A stretch of DNA of 64,000 nucleotides, from assembly GCA_036506275.1 (NCBI GenBank), contig DASXSB010000079.1, forward strand, positions 1-64,000, written 5' to 3'. Below the pieces are notes generated by a model that saw only the letters and a program-made list of their open reading frames with translations, did not search any database and was not told the origin of the DNA. The stretch is from DASXSB01 sp036506275 (lineage in GTDB: Bacteria > Methylomirabilota > Methylomirabilia > Rokubacteriales > CSP1-6). This document shows positions 1 through 6,842 of the stretch, one piece after another (positions within the stretch are counted from its first letter, which is position 1; every line of letters begins with the position of its first letter). A program made the translations under genes and the position numbers.

Positions 1-272
1 CGCAGACGGCGCTCTCCGGTCTCGTCAAGGAGCTCCGCGAGAACACGGCGCTCACGGTGGATCTCGAGGGCTACACGGATCCCAAGGGCGCGCCCGACTA
101 CAACGTCCGGCTCGCCCAGCGCCGCGTGGAAGCTGTCCGCCGCTATCTCGTCGCCAACGGCGTCGAGCTTCCGCGCATCTTCTCGGTTGGTCTCGGTCCG
201 CTCGCCGAGCGCGGGCTCTCCGATGCCCAGAAGCGCCGCGTCACCGTGCGGTTGATGGTGTACGCGGAGTAG
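1..272 (+). CDS. OmpA-family C-terminal domain protein (5' partial)
   Basis: Only the last ~90 residues are in the window, read in the frame that starts at base 3 and ends with TAG at 270-272. The visible part fits the OmpA/MotB peptidoglycan-binding fold: a GYTD segment corresponding to the family's GHTD, then NVRLAQRRVEAVRRYL, matching the conserved N-x-x-L-S-x-x-R-A-x-x-V-x-x-x-L helix, then GLGPLAERG. Such domains anchor outer-membrane or periplasmic proteins non-covalently to the cell wall. What lies upstream, such as a beta barrel, lipobox or membrane anchor, cannot be seen. A GC-rich hairpin follows ten bases after the stop, so this is probably the last gene of its unit. Confidence 0.8.
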   Translation, partial: QTALSGLVKELRENTALTVDLEGYTDPKGAPDYNVRLAQRRVEAVRRYLVANGVELPRIFSVGLGPLAERGLSDAQKRRVTVRLMVYAE

Positions 273-282
273 AGGACGGCCG

Positions 283-307
283 GGGCATGGCGGGTGGCGC
301 CATGCCC
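283..307 (+). terminator. perfect 10-bp hairpin after the OmpA-like gene
   Basis: GGGCATGGCG (283-292) pairs exactly with CGCCATGCCC (298-307) around the loop GGTGG. It lies just after the stop codon and before the 160-bp mreB leader. There is no T-run, so it may stabilise the mRNA 3' end or act as a Rho-independent-like terminator without a U-tail. Confidence 0.45.
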
Positions 308-464
308 GCGGCGTCCGACGTCGGCGCCGACGGAAAGGCGACGGAAGTAGGAACGCCCAAGCCAGGGGCTGGGCGTGCGTCTTGCCGCCGACGCAGGGGG
401 TGACACAGCACCGACCTCACATTGACGCCCGGGTGCGAGCTCGGGCGAAGGCAAGGAAGGGGCG

Positions 465-1493
465 ATGCTCGGAAAAATGCTGGGTGGGATGTTCTCGTAT
501 GACCTCGCGGTGGATCTCGGAACCGCCAACACGCTCGTCTTCGTCCGCGGCGAAGGAATCGTCCTCAACGAACCCTCCATCGTGACCCTCCGCCAGAGCG
601 ACGGGTCAGTCCTCGCAGTGGGCAAGGAAGCCAAGGCGATGCTCGGTCGCACGCCGGGCAATCTCGTCGCCATCCGTCCCCTGAAGGACGGCGTGATCGC
701 GGACTTCGATACGGCCGAGAAGATGCTCCAGTACTTCATCTCGAAGGTGCGCAAGGGCCGCACGCTGGTCCGTCCGCGTATCGTCATCGGTGTCCCGTCC
801 GGCATCACGCAGGTGGAGAAGCGCGCCGTGCGCGACTCCGCCATGCAGGCAGGGGCGCGCGAGGTCTATCTCATCGAGGAGCCCACGGCCGCCGCCATCG
901 GGGCCGGGCTGCCCATTCAGGAGCCGGGGGGAAACCTCATCGTCGACATCGGCGGTGGCACCACCGAGGTCGCCGTCATCTCCCTCGCGGGCACCGTCTA
1001 CAGCAAATCGGTCCGCATCGCGGGCGACGAGATGAACGAGTCGATCATCCAGTACATCAAGAAGCACTACAACCTCCTCGTCGGCGAGCGGCACGCGGAG
1101 GACATCAAGATCCGGCTCGGGTCCGCCTATCCGCTCGGCGAGCGGCTCTCGATGGAGGTGAAGGGCCGCGACCTCATCGACGGCATCCCGAAGACGATCA
1201 CCGTCAACGACGAGGAAGTGCGGGAGGCGTTGCGGGAGTCCGTGATGACGATCGTCGAGGTCGTGCGGGCCTGCCTGGAGCGCACGCCGCCCGAGCTCGC
1301 CGCCGACATGGTCGACAAGGGCATCGTCGTCACCGGTGGCGGCGCGCTCCTACGAGGCATCGACGTCCTGCTCCGGCACGAGACCAACCTGCCCGTCACC
1401 ATCGCCGACGATCCCCTGTCGTGCGTGGCGCTCGGGACCGGAAAGGCGCTCGACGACGTCAACTTCTTGAAGAAGGTCGCGATCCCCGCCTAG
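465..1493 (+). CDS. mreB: rod shape-determining protein MreB
   Basis: 342 residues, the usual length for MreB, the bacterial actin that organises elongation-phase peptidoglycan synthesis under the inner membrane. Visible actin-fold signatures are the phosphate-1 loop DLGTANTLV (about 17-25), EEPTAAAIGAGLPI, the phosphate-2 loop DIGGGTTEVAV (about 161-171) and the adenosine loop VTGGGALLRGID near 290. ATG 465 is chosen because a purine-rich AAGGAAGGGG lies just upstream. In-frame ATGs at codons 5 and 9 could also serve, and the family usually begins close to MFSYDLAVDLGT. mreC, mreD, mrdA and rodA, the usual downstream partners, do not follow; a strong hairpin and an unrelated gene do. Confidence 0.96.
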   Translation: MLGKMLGGMFSYDLAVDLGTANTLVFVRGEGIVLNEPSIVTLRQSDGSVLAVGKEAKAMLGRTPGNLVAIRPLKDGVIADFDTAEKMLQYFISKVRKGRTLVRPRIVIGVPSGITQVEKRAVRDSAMQAGAREVYLIEEPTAAAIGAGLPIQEPGGNLIVDIGGGTTEVAVISLAGTVYSKSVRIAGDEMNESIIQYIKKHYNLLVGERHAEDIKIRLGSAYPLGERLSMEVKGRDLIDGIPKTITVNDEEVREALRESVMTIVEVVRACLERTPPELAADMVDKGIVVTGGGALLRGIDVLLRHETNLPVTIADDPLSCVALGTGKALDDVNFLKKVAIPA

Positions 1494-1496
1494 CCG

Positions 1497-1531
1497 GCGA
1501 GGGGCTCGGCGCTCGGCGTCGAGCCCCTCGC
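1497..1531 (+). terminator. 12-bp hairpin after mreB
   Basis: GCGAGGGGCTCG (1497-1508) is perfectly complementary to CGAGCCCCTCGC (1520-1531) with an 11-nt loop, four bases after the mreB stop. No T-tract follows. Its placement suggests transcription ends here, which would make mreB monocistronic. Confidence 0.55.
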
Positions 1532-1598
1532 GCCGTCGCTCCCGCCCTTCCGTTCTTGGCCGCTCGCGCGTGCTCGATTTCGGGTATGCTGGCGCGCG

Positions 1599-2216
1599 AT
1601 GGCGCCCAGAGTGCCGATTCATCCGGGGACCGTCGACTGGTCGGGCGAGAATCCCGGGATGTACCTGAAGGAAACCGCCGACGGCCGCTTCACCACCCTC
1701 GCCAGCTTTTTCCGGGTCGTACTGTCGCCGCACGGGCGCGGTCACGCGCTCGTGCTCCTCGAGGCGCCCTGGGTGGAGACGAGCCTTCCCGAAGCGCTCA
1801 ACGTGTGCGTCACCGACAACGAGCCGCTCGCGCGCTGGCTCGTGGCGGAGTTCGTCACCCGCTTCGGCGCCTTCCGCGGCGTGCCCGCGCTCGCCTCCCT
1901 TCAGTACCGCCGCCTCACCGGCACCGCCGCCTCCGGTGACCACCGCTCGAGCTACCTCGAATGGGTGAAGGGCGACGGCGTGGAGGTGACCCTGACGTGG
2001 GCTGATCTCGGCACGCCGTTCGCGGTGGAAATGCCCGTCGAGAAATCCGCCACCGGCCGCCACGAGATGTTCAGCCTCTTCGTGGAAGCGGCGAGCGCGA
2101 CGCTTCTGGTCAACGGCCGCAAGGCCGGGGGACGGCCCTTCCCGCGCGACTTCGCAGGGCGGCAGAGCAGCACCGCGTTCCTGGCTTTTTCGGAAACGTG
2201 GGTGCGCCCCGCCTGA
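1599..2216 (+). CDS. conserved-looking hypothetical protein
   Basis: 205 residues, no recognised family. No signal peptide or membrane segment is evident. The composition is that of a soluble protein with alternating strand-like and helical stretches (for example VVLSPHGRGHALVLLEAPW, then NEPLARWLVAEFV). ATG 1599 has no Shine-Dalgarno; instead TATGCT at 1585-1590 sits 8 nt upstream, compatible with a leaderless or near-leaderless mRNA. Codon use and GC match the neighbours. It stands alone between the mreB hairpin and the glutaredoxin promoter region. Function unknown. Confidence 0.75.
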   Translation: MAPRVPIHPGTVDWSGENPGMYLKETADGRFTTLASFFRVVLSPHGRGHALVLLEAPWVETSLPEALNVCVTDNEPLARWLVAEFVTRFGAFRGVPALASLQYRRLTGTAASGDHRSSYLEWVKGDGVEVTLTWADLGTPFAVEMPVEKSATGRHEMFSLFVEAASATLLVNGRKAGGRPFPRDFAGRQSSTAFLAFSETWVRPA

Positions 2217-2306
2217 TGCGCGGCGGTCTCGAACCTTCCCGCCGCCGGCGTGCGTCCTACAGAGAAGGCGGCCGCGTGTTTGCAGCGCCGGCTAGCGGCG
2301 GTGCCG

Positions 2307-2334
2307 GATCCGGGAAACGCGATCCGGGGAACGC
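2307..2334 (+). repeat. 14-bp tandem repeat upstream of the selenoprotein
   Basis: GATCCGGGAAACGC is followed at once by GATCCGGGGAACGC (one mismatch), then a third partial GATC. It lies 25 bp before the glutaredoxin start, so it could affect promoter or leader structure. It may equally be a chance short duplication. Confidence 0.6.
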
Positions 2335-2359
2335 GATCAGGAAGGGGAAAGGAGACGCC

Positions 2360-2599
2360 ATGCCCGCACAGGTCGTCGTCTACAGCAACGTCGGGTGAGG
2401 GGGCTGCCACAAAGCGATGGAGTATCTATCGCAAAAGGGCGTGGCCTTCACCGAGAAGAACGTCGGGAAGGATCCGGCGGCGCGGCAAGAACTGGCCTCG
2501 ATGGGCATGATGTCGCTGCCCGTGATCCTGATCGGTGACAAGCGGTTGACAGGATTCAATCCCAAGCAGATCGACGCCGCTCTCGCGGAGGCGGGCTGA
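2360..2599 (+). CDS. selenocysteine-containing glutaredoxin-like protein
   Basis: Reading through an in-frame TGA at 2396-2398 gives a 79-residue thioredoxin-fold glutaredoxin/NrdH-type redoxin. The order is a first strand QVVVYS, an active site with Sec13-Gly-Gly-Cys16 (UxxC in place of CxxC), helix HKAMEYLSQKGV, strand AFTEKNVG, the cis-Pro segment MSLPVILIGDKRLTGF, and a last helix. Both halves are family-like and in one frame. The TGA falls exactly where the nucleophilic Cys belongs, and a hairpin with bacterial SECIS geometry follows it. Start ATG 2360 has AAAGGAGA upstream. It is five bases from the FTR-type gene, so the two are almost certainly co-transcribed and probably partner in disulfide reduction. 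A conventional annotation would miss or truncate it. No sel genes are in the window. Confidence 0.88.
2406..2445 (+). promoter_or_regulatory. bacterial SECIS-like hairpin in the glutaredoxin mRNA
   Basis: An upper stem GCGATGG (2414-2420) pairs with CTATCGC (2426-2432), seven pairs with one G-U, around the loop AGTAT, which carries G at its second position. A lower stem GCCAC (2406-2410)/GTGGC (2441-2445) is separated by an internal loop. The apical loop begins 22 nt after the UGA, inside the roughly 16-37 nt window known for bacterial SECIS elements. These elements recruit SelB with Sec-tRNA. Confidence 0.72.
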
Positions 2600-2604
2600 G
2601 AACG

Positions 2605-3021
2605 ATGCCGTCCCAGGCCAACATCGACAAGATGTGGGCGTACGCGCGCAAGTACTCGGAGAAGTCGGGGACGTACCTCCATCCCGATTCGACGGTCACC
2701 CAGACGGTCGCGGAGGGATTGGCCCGGCACATCGAGGAAGTGGGACGGCCGCTCTGTCCGTGCGTGTTCTATCCGGACCCCAAAGCGGAAGCAAAGCTGC
2801 GGCGGTGGGTGTGCGCGTGCGACGAGATGCAGAAGTGGAAGTACTGCCACTGCCTGCTCTTCGTCACCAAGGAGGGCTTGCCCGTCACCGAGTACCTACC
2901 GGAGGAGCATGAAGGGCGTCAGGCCTACGGCGTCGTCCGCGACCCGCATCCGGAGAAGGGACGCGGCATGGCGCGCGTGCTCGAGAAGCAGCAGGCGGAG
3001 GGCGACGCGCCGCCCTCCTGA
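2605..3021 (+). CDS. ferredoxin-thioredoxin reductase catalytic (beta) subunit-like protein
   Basis: 138 residues with the FTR catalytic-chain cysteine pattern: CPC at about 50-52, WVCAC at about 68-72 and CHC at about 82-84. In the family these ligate a [4Fe-4S] cluster and form the redox-active disulfide that passes ferredoxin electrons to a thioredoxin. The plant-type variable subunit is absent, as in many bacterial and archaeal FTR-like enzymes. It follows the Sec-glutaredoxin by five bases, which suggests that redoxin is its electron acceptor. ATG 2605 directly follows the previous stop region. A cytoplasmic location is expected because no signal is seen. Confidence 0.88.
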   Translation: MPSQANIDKMWAYARKYSEKSGTYLHPDSTVTQTVAEGLARHIEEVGRPLCPCVFYPDPKAEAKLRRWVCACDEMQKWKYCHCLLFVTKEGLPVTEYLPEEHEGRQAYGVVRDPHPEKGRGMARVLEKQQAEGDAPPS

Positions 3022-3022
3022 T

Positions 3023-3205
3023 TCAGCTCACTCTCGCCAGTCCTTTGCGGCCGCCGGTCTCGAGAAAGCGCGCGAGCGCCGTCCACGTCCCGCTCCCGCA
3101 CGCGGGGCAGCGGTCGGCGCCGATCTCGAAGCACTCATCACAGTCGAGGCAGAGGGCGACCCGCCGGAGCGGGAGGTGTATCGTCGCGGCAAGATAACGC
3201 TGCAT
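3023..3205 (-). CDS. small zinc-ribbon protein
   Basis: 60 residues with CLDCDECFEIGADRCPAC: two CxxC-type knuckles (C-x2-C-x2-C ... C-x2-C) as in rubredoxin/zinc-ribbon minidomains. The start is ATG at 3205, preceded in the reading direction by AGGGAG six bases upstream; longer in-frame extensions look non-coding. It is convergent with the FTR gene, with stops one base apart. Such ribbons often act as modules binding nucleic acid or protein partners. No specific function can be given. Confidence 0.7.
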   Translation of the reverse strand: MQRYLAATIHLPLRRVALCLDCDECFEIGADRCPACGSGTWTALARFLETGGRKGLARVS

Positions 3206-3496
3206 CGCTGAGCTCCCTGGGCACGCGCCGGCACGAGCACGGCCACCCTGAGTTCCGGCACACCAGACGTGGTCCGAGACCGAGCGACACCGGCTTCTTC
3301 CTTCGGCGCTTTCTTCGCGCGTAAAAGAGCAAGAGCCGTTCCCGCGATCGGGTCGCGCGGTCGTGGCGGATGACCGGGAGCGCGGGCCGGACGCCGGGCT
3401 CCGGTCGGGAAGCTTACACGATGACGGACGCAATGGGTATACCGGCTCGCCGAGCGGCAGTCGTCGTCCGTCGTCGTGCCGTCGCGCGCGTCGTGA

Positions 3497-3661
3497 TCAA
3501 TCTGGGATCGCGAGCGCGAGGCCGGTGAGCGCGCTCGCCAGCAACACCGACTCCACGTGAACGCGGCGGGCGCGCGCGCGCAGCCGCGCCACGAGCCCGG
3601 GATCGTCGATCGGTCGCTCGCCGTCGTCGAGATCGCGCGTCCCGCGCGCGGCCAACCGCAC
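3497..3661 (-). CDS. possible small protein, 54 aa
   Basis: A GTG-started reading frame begins on the base after the TGA of the 68-aa membrane protein upstream and runs to TGA at 3497-3499. It has an acidic/basic N-terminal part (RDLDDGERPIDDPGLVARLR) and a hydrophobic C-terminal helix rich in Leu and Ala. Immediate coupling to the upstream stop and sensible composition favour a real gene, but it is short and unrecognised. If it is not real, 3206-3661 is a 456-bp non-coding stretch. Confidence 0.4.
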   Translation of the reverse strand: MRLAARGTRDLDDGERPIDDPGLVARLRARARRVHVESVLLASALTGLALAIPD

Positions 3662-3868
3662 TCAGGTCTCCGCCCTGGCCTGGAACAGGCCGAGGGCGCC
3701 GGCCCAGAACGGCAGCATGGCGAGCAGACGCCAGCCGCGGCCGGCGCCGAGCGCGACGACACTGATAACCAAACCGACACCCACGGCGAGCATGACGACG
3801 CCCATGACGAGACGGCGGCGACGCTGGCGCGGTCCGAGATTGCCGACGATCCCTGGCATCGCGCGCAT
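3662..3868 (-). CDS. small two-helix membrane protein
   Basis: 68 residues. After a basic stretch (RQRRRR) come two hydrophobic segments, approximately 20-42 and 46-62, separated by GRGW; this fits a two-pass inner-membrane protein. ATG 3868 or the in-frame ATG at 3859 could start it; neither has a clear Shine-Dalgarno. It heads a short minus-strand unit with the 54-aa frame that follows directly. It resembles DUF2892-type mini-membrane proteins only in general layout, so the family is uncertain. Confidence 0.6.
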   Translation of the reverse strand: MRAMPGIVGNLGPRQRRRRLVMGVVMLAVGVGLVISVVALGAGRGWRLLAMLPFWAGALGLFQARAET

Positions 3869-3987
3869 TGTTCATCGCGCCGCCGTCGCGCGCAAGGAGC
3901 CACGGTCGCGTGCCACGCAACTCGCTGGCAGATCCTTTGCTATGTCCTACTGCGGGGGGGAATTACAGGAGCCGGAGGACTACACGC

Positions 3988-5628
3988 GTGGACTTCAGGC
4001 GGATCGTGTACGGCGTGGGCCGCGGGGCCCGCCGCGGCGCCAAGTGGTTGGTGGTCGCCGTGGTCATCGTGGTCCTTCTTCTCGTCGCCATCGACGTCTT
4101 CGTCGACGAGCCGCTGCGCCGGTACACGGAGCGAGAAGTCAACAACCGTCTCAAGGGCTACACGCTGCACATCGCGAAGCTGAATTTCCACGTCCTCGGC
4201 TTCGGCCTCGACCTCGTCGACGCCACCCTCGTGCAGCAGGCCAATCCCGACCCGCCCGTCGCCGACTTCCCGAAGATCGAGGCGAGCGTGCAGTGGAAGG
4301 AATTGATGTTCGGCCGGCTGGTGGCGAACTTCCGGGTCGTGGAGCCCAAGCTGCACGTGAACCGCGCCCATCTGCTGAAGGAAGCCCACGACGAGACGCC
4401 CGTCAGCGACAAGGGCTGGCAGGCCGCGCTGGAGGCGATCTACCCGCTGAAGATCAACGAGTTCAGCATCGTGAACGCCGATGTCACCTACGTCGATGAC
4501 GCGCGGATGCCGCCCTTGCACTTGAGCAACCTCAACATCGTGGCCGGCAACATCCGCAACATCCACTCCGCCGACCGCGACTATCCGTCGCCGATCCACA
4601 TCGACAGCGTCGTCTTCGACGCCGGCAAGCTCTCCGTCGACGGTCACGCCGACTTCCTCAAAGAGCCGTTCATGGGCGCCAACGCCAACGTCCGCATCGA
4701 AGGCGTGCCCATCGCGTACTTCACGTCGGTCCTGCGCCACTATCATCTGAACGTGAAGAAGGGGACGCTCGACGTCGCCGGTCGCATCGAGTACGCGCCC
4801 ACCGTGAAGATCGTCGATCTCTCGGAAGTCAACGGACGCCAGGTCCAGATCGATTACGTCCACGAGGCGAAGAACGCCTCCGAGGACACGAAGGCGGCGG
4901 CGAAGGCGACCGTGCGCGCCGCCGACGAGGCGTCGAACGCGCCCGACATGCTGCTCAAGATCGCCCGCTTCGATCTCAGCGACGGCGAGTTCGGCTTCGT
5001 GGATCGAAGCAAGACGCCCTCGTACCGGGCCTTCATCGCCAACACGAACCTGGTCCTCGACAACCTGAGCAACCAGTTCGTGGAGGGCCCGGCCAAGGTC
5101 AAGCTCACCGGGAAGTTCATGGGGACCGGCGACACGAACGTGGAGGGGACGTTCCGGTCCGAGAAGAGCGGCCCCGACTTCGACCTCGACGTGAAGATCG
5201 AGAACACCCAGCTCCCGAGCATGAACGACATGCTCCGCGCCTACGGCAAGTTCGACGTGGTGGCGGGGCTCTTTGCCTTCTACTCCGAGATCCGCGTCAA
5301 GGACCGCTACGTGCGCGGCTACGTGAAGCCGCTCTTCAGCAACCTCGACGTCTACGACAAGGAGCAGGACAAGGAGAAGAGCGCCCTCCACAAGGTGTAC
5401 GAGAAGGCGGTCGGCGTCGTCTCCAAGGTCCTCGAGAACCGGCCGCGCTCCGAAGTCGCGACGAAGGTCGACATCTCGGGGCCGCTCGAGAGTCCGAGCA
5501 CCAACACGATCCAGGTCATCCTGCGCCTCGTGCAGAACGCCTTCATCAAGGCGATCCTGCCCGGCTTCGAGCGCGAGGTCGGTCCTCGCTCCCGTCACTA
5601 CCCGAGCGCCTCCGTTCGCGAGAAGTAG
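3988..5628 (+). CDS. AsmA/DUF748-like envelope protein
   Basis: 546 residues. A basic N-terminus and one hydrophobic anchor (about 13-34) precede a long beta-rich periplasmic part of repeated strand units with LHVNRAHLL, KINEFSIVNADVTYVDD and LSDGEFGFVDRS, typical of AsmA/DUF748 proteins. This family includes bridge-like lipid-transfer and outer-membrane homeostasis factors. GTG 3988 is chosen over upstream in-frame codons because CCGGAGGAC lies just ahead and the anchor then sits at the N-terminus. It converges with the TopIB gene two bases downstream. A second AsmA-like protein is at 51.1-52.9 kb, and MlaC and MlaA are nearby, so lipid transport is a recurrent theme. The substrate is unknown. 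Confidence 0.75.
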   Translation: MDFRRIVYGVGRGARRGAKWLVVAVVIVVLLLVAIDVFVDEPLRRYTEREVNNRLKGYTLHIAKLNFHVLGFGLDLVDATLVQQANPDPPVADFPKIEASVQWKELMFGRLVANFRVVEPKLHVNRAHLLKEAHDETPVSDKGWQAALEAIYPLKINEFSIVNADVTYVDDARMPPLHLSNLNIVAGNIRNIHSADRDYPSPIHIDSVVFDAGKLSVDGHADFLKEPFMGANANVRIEGVPIAYFTSVLRHYHLNVKKGTLDVAGRIEYAPTVKIVDLSEVNGRQVQIDYVHEAKNASEDTKAAAKATVRAADEASNAPDMLLKIARFDLSDGEFGFVDRSKTPSYRAFIANTNLVLDNLSNQFVEGPAKVKLTGKFMGTGDTNVEGTFRSEKSGPDFDLDVKIENTQLPSMNDMLRAYGKFDVVAGLFAFYSEIRVKDRYVRGYVKPLFSNLDVYDKEQDKEKSALHKVYEKAVGVVSKVLENRPRSEVATKVDISGPLESPSTNTIQVILRLVQNAFIKAILPGFEREVGPRSRHYPSASVREK

Positions 5629-5629
5629 G

Positions 5630-6703
5630 TCAGGCGCTCTTCGGAAGCCGTTCCACCTCACGCGCGAGGCGCTGCTGGAGGAGAGCGAGGACGGCGGCTT
5701 CCTCCGCCCTCAAGCCCGCGAGCGCGGTCCGCATGCGCTGCTCGGCGCGCGCCTTGAGGCTCGCGAGGGTGACACCGTCCATGTAGGCGTCGAGGATGGC
5801 AGGGTGGACGTAGCACTTCCGCGAGACGGCGGGCGTGTTGCCGAGCACCTTCGCCACCGCCTCGATCGCGCGCACCACGTTCCGCTTGGCCTGGGTGGCG
5901 GAGTCGAACTTCTCGAGCTCCTGGAGCGCGAGCGCGGCCAGGACGGTCCCCGCCCACGTCCGGAACTCCTTGGCCGTGAAGTCGTCGCCGCTGATCTCGC
6001 GGAGATAGGCGTTGACGTCGGCGGAGTCGATGCTGCGCCGGCCGCCGTCGTCGTCGACGTACTGGAAGAGCTCCTGTCCGGGCAGCTCCTGGCACTGCTT
6101 CACGATGCGCGCGAGCCGCCGGTCGGCGAGGTCCACGGCGTGCTCCTTGCCACTCTTGCCGCGAAAGCGGAAACGCAGCGTGTGGCCGTTGACGTCGACG
6201 TGATGCTCGCGGAGCGTCGTGAGCCCGTAGGAGCCGTTGTCGCGCGCGTATTCGAGATTCCCGACTCGGATCTGCGTGACCTCCAGGAGCCGGACGACCG
6301 CGGCCAGGACCTTCTCGCGGGAGAGACCCGGGCGCGCGAGGTCCCGCTGCACCACCTCCCGGATGCGCGGCAGCGCCTGCGCGAAGGCGATCATGCGCGT
6401 GTACTTCGTCTCGTCGCGGACCTGCCGCCAGCGGGCGTGATACCGGTATTGCTTGCGGCCCTTGGCATCGCGCGCAGAGGCCTGGATGTGGCCGTTGGCG
6501 CTCGGGCAGATCCACACCTGCCGCCAGGCGGGCGGGATGACCAGTCGCTTGATCCGGGCCAGCTCTTCGGAGTCGCGGAGCCGGCGCCCGTCCGGCCCGA
6601 AGTAGACGAAGCCCTTGCCCGCGCGCCGCCGGCGGATGCCAGGCGCTTGATCGCTCACGTAGCGGAGCCCGGCCGCCCGCGCCGATTCGACCGGATCGGT
6701 CAC
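5630..6703 (-). CDS. DNA topoisomerase IB (poxvirus/bacterial type)
   Basis: 357 residues from the GTG at 6703. Family blocks are clear: GLRYVSDQAPGIRRRRAGKG, then IKRLVIPPAW, QYRYHARWRQVRDETKY, the helix RVGNLEYARDNGSYGL, and the catalytic region SRKCYVHPAIL with Tyr298 (codon 5810-5812). The enzyme relaxes supercoils by nicking one strand through a 3'-phosphotyrosine. The N-terminus is uncertain: the frame is open up to 6832, but conserved sequence begins only near SARAAGLRYVSD, and no start has a good Shine-Dalgarno. It is divergent from the AI-2E-type gene. Confidence 0.92.
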   Translation of the reverse strand: MTDPVESARAAGLRYVSDQAPGIRRRRAGKGFVYFGPDGRRLRDSEELARIKRLVIPPAWRQVWICPSANGHIQASARDAKGRKQYRYHARWRQVRDETKYTRMIAFAQALPRIREVVQRDLARPGLSREKVLAAVVRLLEVTQIRVGNLEYARDNGSYGLTTLREHHVDVNGHTLRFRFRGKSGKEHAVDLADRRLARIVKQCQELPGQELFQYVDDDGGRRSIDSADVNAYLREISGDDFTAKEFRTWAGTVLAALALQELEKFDSATQAKRNVVRAIEAVAKVLGNTPAVSRKCYVHPAILDAYMDGVTLASLKARAEQRMRTALAGLRAEEAAVLALLQQRLAREVERLPKSA

Positions 6704-6842
6704 GAGCGCGGCCGCCGACCGCCGGAGACGTCTCGCGCGTGCAAGCGTGGGCACGTCGCCTTGACGAAGCAAGGGAGGTGCCGGGCATCCGGCGCCGGCG
6801 GTTCGATGGCGCGCGACGTGCACCAGTGTCACGCAGACTCAT

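Noticed and set aside
3028..3903. 291-aa minus-strand frame across 3.0-3.9 kb
   Set aside because: Arg/Ser-rich, no family features. Three smaller, better-supported minus-strand genes occupy other frames of the same stretch.
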